Part shown: positions 56,937-64,000 of the stretch, piece after piece
Layout: the number at the start of each line of letters is the position of its first letter
Numbering within the stretch: the stretch's first letter is position 1
NCBI RefSeq assembly: GCF_041908905.1
Contig: NZ_JAYREK010000004.1
Location: 62,001 to 126,000 of the forward strand
Length of the DNA stretch: 64,000 bases
DNA from: Zoogloea sp041908905
Lineage (GTDB): Bacteria > Pseudomonadota > Gammaproteobacteria > Burkholderiales > Rhodocyclaceae
Direction: 5' to 3'
Translations under genes and position numbers: made by a program
The notes under the pieces: generated by a model
The model's input: the letters and a program-made list of their open reading frames with translations, nothing else
Told to the model about the DNA's origin: nothing
Databases searched by the model: none

Positions 56937-58382
56937 TCACACCGGCCCGGGTTTCGGGGTGTCGCCCACCCGGACGATCTTCATGGTGTTGGTGCCGCCC
57001 GAGGCGCCGATGGGCTCGCCGATGGTGAGCACGATGAGGTCGCCGTAGTCGACCACGCCCTGCTCGAGCAGGATCTGTTCGGCCTCCCACAGCAGCACGT
57101 CGCGGTCGGCGTGCACCTGGGACATCAGCAGCGGGTACACCTCGCGGTAGAGGGTCATCTGGTTGCGCGCGCCGATCTCGGGGGTCAGCGCGTAGATCGG
57201 CACGCCGCTGTTGAGGCGGCTCATCCACAGGGCGGTGGAGCCCGTTTGCGTGAGGGAGGCGATGGCCTTGACCTTGAGGTGGTAGGCCGTCCACATCGCG
57301 GCCATCGCGATGGACTGGTCGATGCGCGTGAACACGCGGTCGAGGAAGTCGCGGTCCATCGTGACCTCGGCGGATTTCTCGGCCTCGAGGCAGATCCGGG
57401 CCATCGCCTCGACCACCTCGACCGGGAACTTGCCGGAGGCGGTCTCGGCCGACAGCATCACCGCGTCGGTGCCGTCGAGCACCGCGTTGGCCACGTCGGA
57501 GACCTCGGCGCGGGTCGGCACCGGGCTGTGGATCATGGATTCCATCATCTGGGTGGCGGTGATGGCCAGCTTGTTCTTCTCGCGGGCGACCCGGATCATG
57601 CGCTTCTGCAGGGCCGGCACGGCGGCGTCGCCGACCTCCACGGCGAGGTCGCCGCGGGCCACCATGATGCCGTCGCAGGCGTCGAGGATCTCCTCGAGGT
57701 TGGCGACCGCCTCGGTGCGCTCGATCTTGGCGATCAGCACCGCACTGCTGCCGGCGGCGCGCAGCAGCTGGCGGGCCATGTACATGTCGGCGGCGCCCTT
57801 GGGGAAGGAGATCGCGACGAAGTCGACGCCGATCTGCGCGGCCGTCTTGATGTCGTCCATGTCCTTGGCGGTGAGCGCCGGCGCGGTGAGGCCGCCGCCC
57901 TGGCGGTTGATGCCCTTGTTGTTGGAGAGCTCGCCGCCCACCTTCACGCGGGTGTGGATCTCGTGGCCGATGACGCGCTCCACGCTGAGCTTGAGCCGCC
58001 CGTCGTCGAGGAGCAGCACGTCGCCGGGCTTCACGTCGCGGGGCAGGTCCTTGTAGTCGAGGCCGACACGCTGGGCGTTGCCGGGCTCGGCGAGCCGGGC
58101 GTCGAGGATGAAGGCGGCGTCCCGCTGCAGCGTCACCTTGCCGTCGGCGAACTTGCCGACCCGGATCTTGGGCCCCTGCATGTCGGCCAGGATGCCCACC
58201 GGCCGGCCGGTGAGCTGGGCCGCGTCGCGCACCTGACGGGCGCGGGCGATGTGGTCCTCGGCCGTGCCGTGGGAGAAGTTGAGCCGCACCACATCGACCC
58301 CCGACTGGACGAGGCGTTCGAGGGTGGCGAGGTCGGAGGAGGCGGGGCCGAGGGTGGCGACGATCTTGGTGTGGCGCAACAT
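56937..58382 (-). CDS. pyk: Pyruvate kinase
   Basis: A 481-residue type II pyruvate kinase (PykA-like) that makes ATP and pyruvate from PEP. Domain A motifs are RHTKIVATLGPASSD, VRLNFSHGTAEDH and ILADMQGPKIRVG; the B-domain cap follows. The catalytic lysine lies in VLIAKIERTEA, and the metal ligands in DGIMVARGDLAVEVG. MMESMIHSPVPTRAEVSDVANAVLDGTDAVMLSAETASGKFP is spread over 305-350. The ATG at 58382 has a GGAGA ribosome-binding site. It lies 48 bp downstream of the GGDEF gene. Confidence 0.97.
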   Translation of the reverse strand: MLRHTKIVATLGPASSDLATLERLVQSGVDVVRLNFSHGTAEDHIARARQVRDAAQLTGRPVGILADMQGPKIRVGKFADGKVTLQRDAAFILDARLAEPGNAQRVGLDYKDLPRDVKPGDVLLLDDGRLKLSVERVIGHEIHTRVKVGGELSNNKGINRQGGGLTAPALTAKDMDDIKTAAQIGVDFVAISFPKGAADMYMARQLLRAAGSSAVLIAKIERTEAVANLEEILDACDGIMVARGDLAVEVGDAAVPALQKRMIRVAREKNKLAITATQMMESMIHSPVPTRAEVSDVANAVLDGTDAVMLSAETASGKFPVEVVEAMARICLEAEKSAEVTMDRDFLDRVFTRIDQSIAMAAMWTAYHLKVKAIASLTQTGSTALWMSRLNSGVPIYALTPEIGARNQMTLYREVYPLLMSQVHADRDVLLWEAEQILLEQGVVDYGDLIVLTIGEPIGASGGTNTMKIVRVGDTPKPGPV

Positions 58383-58430
58383 GAAGTCTCCTGGTGTGGG
58401 CACGGCCCGCAGCATGGGGCCGGCATGATT

Positions 58431-60383
58431 CTAGCCGGCGGCCGGGGCCTCGGGGGGGCTGTCTGCCGGGCTGCGTCCGCCGGCCTTGCTCCGGTACATG
58501 GCCTCGTCGGCCCGGCGGGTGAGGGTGTCGGCGTCGTCGCCGTCGTCCGGATAGAGGGCGATGCCGATGCTGGCCGACACGCTGCACGCATGGCCCTCGA
58601 AGCTGAACGGCTGGTCGATCGCCTGGCGGATCTTGTTCGCCACGCCGATGGCCTCGGCGGCGGTGTTGATGTGGTGCAGCAGCACCATGAACTCGTCGCC
58701 GCCCTGGCGGGCCGGCAGGTCGCTGGCCCGCAGGCAGCCGCGCAGGCGCTCGGCCGTCTCGACCAGCAGGGCGTCGCCGGCGGCGTGGCCGAGGCTGTCG
58801 TTGACGGCCTTGAAGCGGTCGAGGTCGAGGAACAGCACCGCGAAGCGGGTCGCGTGGCGCCGGGCGATGAGCAGGCTGGTGTTGAGGTGTTCGAGGAACA
58901 TCGGCCGGTTGGCGAGGCCGGTGAGGGCGTCGTGGGTGGCCAGGTAATGCACGCGCTCCTCGGCGGCCTTGCGTTCGGAGATGTCGGTGAGGGTCACGAT
59001 CACGCCGCGCAGCTTGCCGTCGGCGTCCACGTCCGGGGTGTCGGCCACCAGCGCGGTGAGCAGGCTGCCGTCGGCCCGCTGCAGTTGCTGCTCGAAGCGG
59101 TGAGCCTGGCCCTGGGCCAGACGCTCCCGGAGCGTCCGGCTGCTGGCGAGCGAGTGGTTGGGGTAGAGCGACTCGAAGCGGCGCCCCAGCAGGTCCCGGT
59201 CGCGGTAGCCCAGCATGGCGGCCAGGCGGGGGTTGATGAAGGTGAAGCGCAGCTTCGAGTCGAGGGAGGCGATGCCGTCCTGGGACAGGTTGACCAGCGA
59301 GCTGTAGCGCAGCTCGCTGGCCCGCAGGGACGCGCTGGCGCGGGCCAGCTCGCGGGCCCGCTCGCGGGAGATGCACAGGGCCGCCGTCAGCAGCACCACG
59401 AGGCCGCCGATCAGTACCACCGCCAGTTTTTCTAGGAGCGGGGCATGGCTGCGGGGGGGCGGGTTGGGGAGGAGGTCGAAGGCCAGCGTCCACGACCGGT
59501 TGTCCAGCTCGAGCAGGGCCTTGCGCTGCAGGCTGCCCTTGCCCGGCAGCGGGCTGTCCGGGTGGCTGTCGAACAGCAGGGTGTCGGCGCTCAGGGCGTG
59601 GTCGTCGAAGATGCGGATCCGGAGGTGCTGGTGGGTGTCACCCAGGGTGCCGGCGAGCAGGTCGCCGAGGCGGAAGGGGCTATATACCCAGCCCATGAAG
59701 GCACGCTCCCGCTGGGCGTCCGTCTGGAGCGGCAGGTTCTCGCGGAACACCGGGAGATACAGCAGCACGCCGGGCTGCACGTCGGTGCTGGTTTCCTGCA
59801 CCAGCCGGACCTTGCCCGACAGGGCGGGGATGCCGAGCCTGCGGGCCCGCGCCATGGCTTCGCGGCGCACCGGCTCCGAGAACATGTCGTAGCCGAAGGC
59901 GCGCTGGTTGCGCCAGTCGAAGGGTTCGAGTAGGACGATGGCGCTGTACTCGGCGCGGGGGCCGGCGGGGGTCACCCGGTAGTCGGAAAAGCCTTCGGCC
60001 CGGACGTGCTGCTCATGCTCCGCGAGCCGGGCGGCGGGGATCGACTGGGCGAAGCCGACGCCCTGGATGCCCGTGTAGTCCTCGTCGAGGCGCAGGGCCT
60101 CCACGTAGCGTCGCCATTCGTCGCGGCTGACTTCCCGGGACGCGGCAAACAGTGCCCGCGCGCCGCGCAGCACCTGGCGATAGGCCTTGAAGCGCTGCTC
60201 GATCTTCAGGGTGATCTCGCTGGTTTCCAGCAGGAAGGCGTTACCCTGCGCCTGGGTGTAGGCTTTGTCGATGCGGGAGATGATGATCGTGCCCAGAAAC
60301 AGCGCAAGACCCAGCGCGACGAGGGTGGGGGCAAGGATGTGCTTGAGGAGGCGCTCGGGGGCCTCGCTGGGGAAGGGCTTCAT
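58431..60383 (-). CDS. CHASE-PAS-GGDEF diguanylate cyclase
   Basis: A 650-residue inner-membrane sensor. A first helix (about 15-35) and a second (about 322-342, LAVVLIGGLVVLLTAALCI) bracket a periplasmic CHASE domain (about 75-260, with FAASREVSRDEWRRYVEAL and GIQGVGFAQSIPA). A PAS domain (about 360-475) links to the GGDEF domain (about 485-640). GGDEF is intact at 561-565, and the inhibitory RxxD site (RASD) lies five residues upstream, so it should make c-di-GMP and be product-inhibited. The ligand of CHASE is unknown. No EAL domain is present. Confidence 0.93.
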   Translation of the reverse strand: MKPFPSEAPERLLKHILAPTLVALGLALFLGTIIISRIDKAYTQAQGNAFLLETSEITLKIEQRFKAYRQVLRGARALFAASREVSRDEWRRYVEALRLDEDYTGIQGVGFAQSIPAARLAEHEQHVRAEGFSDYRVTPAGPRAEYSAIVLLEPFDWRNQRAFGYDMFSEPVRREAMARARRLGIPALSGKVRLVQETSTDVQPGVLLYLPVFRENLPLQTDAQRERAFMGWVYSPFRLGDLLAGTLGDTHQHLRIRIFDDHALSADTLLFDSHPDSPLPGKGSLQRKALLELDNRSWTLAFDLLPNPPPRSHAPLLEKLAVVLIGGLVVLLTAALCISRERARELARASASLRASELRYSSLVNLSQDGIASLDSKLRFTFINPRLAAMLGYRDRDLLGRRFESLYPNHSLASSRTLRERLAQGQAHRFEQQLQRADGSLLTALVADTPDVDADGKLRGVIVTLTDISERKAAEERVHYLATHDALTGLANRPMFLEHLNTSLLIARRHATRFAVLFLDLDRFKAVNDSLGHAAGDALLVETAERLRGCLRASDLPARQGGDEFMVLLHHINTAAEAIGVANKIRQAIDQPFSFEGHACSVSASIGIALYPDDGDDADTLTRRADEAMYRSKAGGRSPADSPPEAPAAG

Positions 60384-60563
60384 CGTCTGGCCGGGTCCTT
60401 CCGGTGTGTAAGGCGCTGCATCGCCTTTACGGCAGGAGGGCGGGCGGGATTGAGCCCTTCCGTGCGTGCATTTGTCACCCGATCGTCCCCAGAATGCGCC
60501 GGATCGTTGCCGTGCGAAGTGTCATAATGTGCAAATGAACTGCTTTTTCCCCAAGGATTCTCG
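60384..60563. other. Divergent spacer between GGDEF gene and rfbB
   Basis: About 180 bp. On the plus strand CATAAT (60524-60529 approx.) is a weak -10 candidate some 35 bases before the rfbB start, and CAAGGA acts as its ribosome-binding site. No other signal is recognised. Confidence 0.4.
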
Positions 60564-61625
60564 ATGATTCTCGTCACCGGCGGCGCCGGCTTCATTGGCG
60601 CAAACTTCGTTCTGGACTGGCTCCGCGGCAGCGACGAGCCGGTGGTCAATCTCGACGCGCTCACCTACGCGGGCAACCTCGAGAACCTCGCCTCCCTCGA
60701 GGGCGATGCCCGGCACATCTTCGTGCATGGCGACATCTGCGACCGGGAGCTCGTCGACCGCCTGTTCGCCGAGCACCGGCCCCGCGCGGTCGTGCACTTT
60801 GCCGCCGAGAGCCACGTGGACCGCAGCATCCACGGGCCGGGCGACTTCATCCGCACCAATGTGAATGGCACCTTCACCCTGCTCGAAGCCGCCCGCGGCC
60901 ACTGGATGGGTCTGGACGCCGACGGCAAGGCCGCCTTCCGCTTCCACCACGTGAGCACCGACGAGGTGTACGGCTCGCTGGGCCCCGGCGACCCGGCCTT
61001 CACCGAGACCAAGACCTACGAGCCCAACAGCCCGTACTCCGCCAGCAAGGCCGCCTCCGACCACCTGGTGCGTGCGTGGCATCACACCTACGGGCTGCCG
61101 GTCACCACCAGCAACTGCTCCAACAACTACGGGCCGTATCACTTCCCCGAGAAGCTCATCCCGCTGATGATCGCCAACGCGCTGGCCGGCAAGCCGCTGC
61201 CGGTGTATGGCGACGGCCAGCAGATCCGCGACTGGCTGTACGTCACCGACCATTGCAGCGCCATCCGCGCGATCCTGCAGAAGGGCACCCCGGGCGAGGT
61301 TTACAACGTGGGCGGCTGGAACGAAAAGCCCAACATCGAGATCGTGCACACCCTCTGCGCGCTCCTCGACGAGTTGCGGCCCGATGCCGCCGGCAGCTAC
61401 CGCCGCCTCATCACCTACGTCACCGACCGCCCCGGCCACGACCGCCGCTACGCCATCGACGCCCGCAAGATCGAGCGCGAACTCGGCTGGCGCCCGGCCG
61501 AGACGTTTGAAACCGGCATCCGCAAGACCGTCGAGTGGTATCTCGCCAACCAGGACTGGGTCGCCCACGTGCAGAGCGGCGCCTACCGCGACTGGCTCGA
61601 CAAGAACTACGCCGGCCGCGGCTGA
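60564..61625 (+). CDS. rfbB: dTDP-glucose 4,6-dehydratase
   Basis: Encodes 353 residues (E. coli RfbB 361) of the extended short-chain dehydrogenase family; it converts dTDP-glucose to dTDP-4-keto-6-deoxyglucose. The NAD motif is ILVTGGAGFIGANFVLDWL. Family segments include NLDALTYAGNLENL, HFAAESHVDRSI, the HVSTDEVYGSL catalytic threonine region and the Y-x3-K pair in SPYSASKAASDHLV. First gene of the rfbBDAC operon for dTDP-L-rhamnose, used in O-antigen or exopolysaccharide. Confidence 0.97.
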   Translation: MILVTGGAGFIGANFVLDWLRGSDEPVVNLDALTYAGNLENLASLEGDARHIFVHGDICDRELVDRLFAEHRPRAVVHFAAESHVDRSIHGPGDFIRTNVNGTFTLLEAARGHWMGLDADGKAAFRFHHVSTDEVYGSLGPGDPAFTETKTYEPNSPYSASKAASDHLVRAWHHTYGLPVTTSNCSNNYGPYHFPEKLIPLMIANALAGKPLPVYGDGQQIRDWLYVTDHCSAIRAILQKGTPGEVYNVGGWNEKPNIEIVHTLCALLDELRPDAAGSYRRLITYVTDRPGHDRRYAIDARKIERELGWRPAETFETGIRKTVEWYLANQDWVAHVQSGAYRDWLDKNYAGRG

Positions 61626-61679
61626 GCGCCGGGCGGCGTGCCGGCTCCCGGCCCCACATCCCACCCCTCATCCCTCCCC

Positions 61680-62579
61680 ATGAAGATCCTCCTCTTCGGC
61701 AAGAACGGCCAGGTCGGCTGGGAGCTCCAGCGCAGCCTCGCCCCCCTCGGTGACATCGTCGCCCTCGACCACGACGGCGCCCCCGGCCTCTCCGGCGACT
61801 TCGCCCACCCCGACAGCCTTGCCGCCACCGTGCGCGCCGTCGCCCCCGACCTCATCGTCAATGCCGCCGCCCACACCGCCGTCGACAAGGCCGAGAGCGA
61901 ACCCGACCTCGCCCGCGCCCTCAACGCGCGGGCCCCCGGCGTGCTGGCCCGTGAAGCCGCCAGCCTCGGCGCGCTGCTCGTGCATTACTCCACCGACTAC
62001 GTCTTCGACGGCAGCGGCGAGGCCCCCCGCGCCGAGGACGCCCCCACCGGCCCGCTGTCGGTGTACGGCGCCACCAAGCTTGAAGGCGAGGCGCTCATCC
62101 GCCAGAGCGGCTGCCGCCACCTCATCTTCCGCACCAGCTGGGTGTATGCCGCCCGCGGCGGCAACTTCGCCAAGACCATGCTCAAGCTCGCCGCCGAGCG
62201 CGAGCAGCTCACCATCATCGACGACCAGCACGGCGCCCCCACCGGCGCCGAGCTCCTCGCCGACGTCACCGCCCACGCCGCGCGGATGACCCTCGCCAAC
62301 CCGGCGCTTGCCGGCACCTACCACCTCGTCGCCGGCGGCGAGACCACCTGGCACGCCTACGCCCGCCACGTCATCGAATACGCCCGCGCCCGGGGCCGCG
62401 CCCTGCGGGTCGCCCCCGACGCCATCCTGCCGGTGCCCACCCGCGCCTTCCCGACCCCCGCGAAGCGCCCGGCCAACTCCCGGCTCGACACCCGCAAGCT
62501 GCAGCAGGCCTTCGGCCTCGTCCTGTCCCCGTGGCAGCAGGGCGTCGACCGGATGCTCGACGAAATCCTTCCGAACTGA
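61680..62579 (+). CDS. rfbD: dTDP-4-dehydrorhamnose reductase
   Basis: A 299-residue reductase (E. coli 299) that makes dTDP-L-rhamnose from the 4-keto precursor with NAD(P)H. The N-terminus MKILLFGKNGQVGWELQRSL carries the G-x2-G-x2-G motif; NAAAHTAVDKAESE, STDYVFDGSGEAP and the YGATKLEGE Y-x3-K pair follow. The start at 61680 is supported by homology to the family N-terminus; upstream in-frame sequence is low-complexity. It begins 54 bp after rfbB. Confidence 0.96.
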   Translation: MKILLFGKNGQVGWELQRSLAPLGDIVALDHDGAPGLSGDFAHPDSLAATVRAVAPDLIVNAAAHTAVDKAESEPDLARALNARAPGVLAREAASLGALLVHYSTDYVFDGSGEAPRAEDAPTGPLSVYGATKLEGEALIRQSGCRHLIFRTSWVYAARGGNFAKTMLKLAAEREQLTIIDDQHGAPTGAELLADVTAHAARMTLANPALAGTYHLVAGGETTWHAYARHVIEYARARGRALRVAPDAILPVPTRAFPTPAKRPANSRLDTRKLQQAFGLVLSPWQQGVDRMLDEILPN

Positions 62580-62593
62580 CAAAGGCTCCCACC

Positions 62594-63475
62594 ATGCAAC
62601 GCAAAGGCATCATCCTCGCCGGCGGCTCCGGCACCCGGCTGCATCCGGCCACCCTGGCCGTCTCCAAGCAGCTCATCCCGGTCTACGACAAGCCGATGAT
62701 CTACTACCCCCTCAGCACCCTGATGCTGGCGGGCATCCGCGACATCCTCGTCATCTCCACCCCCCAGGACACCCCGCGCTTCCAGCAACTGCTGGGTGAC
62801 GGCAGCCAGTGGGGCCTCAAGCTCCAGTACGCCGTCCAGCCCAAGCCCGAGGGCCTCGCCCAGGCCTTCGTGATCGGCGAAGACTTCGTCGGCGACGGCC
62901 CCAGCGCCCTGGTGCTCGGCGACAACCTCTTTTACGGCCACGACTTCGCCGCCGGCCTGCGCGCCGCCTCAGCCCGCCAGGACGGCGCCACCGTCTTCGC
63001 CTATCCGGTGCACGACCCCGAGCGCTACGGCGTCGTCGAGTTCGACGAGAGTGGTCGCGCCATCAGCCTCGAAGAGAAGCCCAAACACCCCAAGAGCCGC
63101 TACGCCGTCACCGGGCTGTATTTCTACGACAACCGCGTCGTCGACATCGCCAGGAACCTCAAGCCCGGCCCGCGCGGCGAGCTCGAGATCACCGACGTCA
63201 ACCGCCAGTACCTCGAATGGGGCGCGCTGGACGTGCAGGTGATGGGCCGCGGCCACGCCTGGCTCGACACCGGCACCCACGAGAGCCTGCTCGAAGCCAG
63301 CCTGTTCATCCAGACCATCGAGAAGCGCCAGGGCCTCAAGATCGCCTGCCCCGAGGAGATCGCCTGGCGCGCCGGCTGGATCGACGCCGGGCAGCTCAAG
63401 CAGCTCGCCGCACCCCTCGCCAAGAACGGCTACGGGCAGTACCTGCTGCGCATCCTCGACGAGAAGGTGTTCTGA
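62594..63475 (+). CDS. rfbA: Glucose-1-phosphate thymidylyltransferase
   Basis: Encodes 293 residues (E. coli RfbA 293). It couples dTTP and glucose-1-phosphate to dTDP-glucose, the first step of rhamnose synthesis. Motifs are KGIILAGGSGTRLHPAT, PVYDKPMIYYPLSTLMLAGI, VLGDNLFYGHDF and EEKPKHPKSRYAVTGLYFYD. It begins 14 bp after rfbD and its stop codon overlaps the rfbC start by one base (TGATG). Confidence 0.97.
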   Translation: MQRKGIILAGGSGTRLHPATLAVSKQLIPVYDKPMIYYPLSTLMLAGIRDILVISTPQDTPRFQQLLGDGSQWGLKLQYAVQPKPEGLAQAFVIGEDFVGDGPSALVLGDNLFYGHDFAAGLRAASARQDGATVFAYPVHDPERYGVVEFDESGRAISLEEKPKHPKSRYAVTGLYFYDNRVVDIARNLKPGPRGELEITDVNRQYLEWGALDVQVMGRGHAWLDTGTHESLLEASLFIQTIEKRQGLKIACPEEIAWRAGWIDAGQLKQLAAPLAKNGYGQYLLRILDEKVF

Positions 63476-64000
63476 TGAACGTCATCGAAACCGCCCTCCC
63501 GGGCCTCCTGATCCTCGAACCCAAGGTCTTCGGCGACGCCCGCGGCTTCTTCATGGAGAGCTTCAACGCCCGGGCCTTCGCCGAGGCCACCGGCCTCGAT
63601 GTGAACTTCGTGCAGGACAACCACTCCCGCTCCGCCAAGGGCGTGCTGCGTGGCCTGCATTACCAGGTCGAGCAGGCCCAGGGCAAGCTCGTGCGGGTCA
63701 CCCGCGGCAGCGTCTTCGACGTGGCCGTCGACCTGCGCCGCGCCTCGCCCACCTTCGGCCAGTGGGCCGGCGTCGAGCTCTCCGAAGACAACCACCGCCA
63801 GCTGTGGATCCCGCCCGGCTTCGCCCACGGTTTCCTGGTCACCAGCGATTCGGCCGACTTCCTCTACAAGACCACCGACTACTACGCGCCGCAGCATGAG
63901 CGCAGCCTGCTGTGGAACGACCCCACGGTGGGCGTCGCGTGGCCGCTGCACCTGCTCGATGGCGCGCCGCTGCTGTCGGCCAAGGATGTGGCCGGCAAGC
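63475..64000 (+). CDS. rfbC: dTDP-4-dehydrorhamnose 3,5-epimerase, 3' end outside window
   Basis: About 175 of roughly 180 codons are visible. This cupin-fold epimerase acts on dTDP-4-keto-6-deoxyglucose. FVQDNHSRSAKGVLRGLHYQ holds the catalytic histidine, VFDVAVDLRRASPTFGQW follows, and IPPGFAHGFLVTSD and LYKTTDYYAPQHERSLLWNDP complete the signature. It completes the rfbBDAC order standard in proteobacteria. Only the last few codons are missing at the window end. Confidence 0.95.
   Translation, partial: MNVIETALPGLLILEPKVFGDARGFFMESFNARAFAEATGLDVNFVQDNHSRSAKGVLRGLHYQVEQAQGKLVRVTRGSVFDVAVDLRRASPTFGQWAGVELSEDNHRQLWIPPGFAHGFLVTSDSADFLYKTTDYYAPQHERSLLWNDPTVGVAWPLHLLDGAPLLSAKDVAGK

Noticed and set aside
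1..64000. tRNA, rRNA, insertion sequences, phage or integrase genes
   Set aside because: Looked for on both strands; none recognised. All long blocks are accounted for by chromosomal genes, spacers or the repeats listed.

Overview
The window is high-GC, densely packed DNA (about 70% GC by eye). Gene content and order point to a betaproteobacterium, most likely of the Rhodocyclales (Azoarcus/Thauera/Azospira type): dusB-fis-purH-purD, rubredoxin-pilGHIJ-pilL, divergent thiD-thiE-hemL, amgK-murU next to lptD-surA-pdxA-rsmA, and pyk-fba near purC. This placement is inference from family and synteny knowledge; no rRNA gene is present to settle it.

Layout. 1-6700: a PepSY membrane protein cut by the window edge, hemF, then the leftward operon dusB-fis-purH-purD ending in a clear terminator. 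6770-6970: two copies of a 91-bp tandem repeat. 6990-10625: mtgA, a TonB-family protein and an RNB exoribonuclease. 10700-20350: a type IV pilus chemotaxis (Pil-Chp) cluster with a 2034-residue PilL/ChpA hybrid kinase, downstream of a rubredoxin gene. 20700-23470: thiD-thiE-hemL. 23650-25110: a divergent MarR regulator/EamA exporter pair. 25150-31180: mgtE, ubiH-pepP, murU-amgK. 31260-37790: lptD-surA-pdxA-patatin lipoprotein-rsmA, an envelope and housekeeping run.

37970-43280 is the most unusual part. A 76-residue peptide with a textbook double-glycine leader ends in four tandem cysteine-started octapeptides. It is followed by a dedicated type I export machine: HlyD-type adaptor, ABC transporter with an intact C39 leader peptidase, and TolC-type outer membrane protein. 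I see no immunity gene and no modification enzyme, so the product could be a microcin, a surface or adhesive peptide, a metal ligand or a signal.

43440-49660 is accessory-like: a small YgaP-type membrane protein with an upstream perfect palindrome, a Crp/Fnr regulator coupled to xthA, an 84-bp tandem repeat array rich in hairpins, an orphan outer-membrane barrel, a large lipoprotein whose signal peptide and mature region are separated by a 10-G tract that puts them in different frames (a candidate phase-variable switch), and a DUF4124/glutaredoxin-like periplasmic protein.

49660-64000: prlC, an HDOD protein, purC, a DUF3422 protein, a small coiled-coil membrane protein, fba, pyk, a CHASE-PAS-GGDEF cyclase, and the dTDP-L-rhamnose operon rfbBDAC, with rfbC cut by the window end.

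No tRNA, rRNA, CRISPR array, insertion sequence, integrase or phage gene was recognised.
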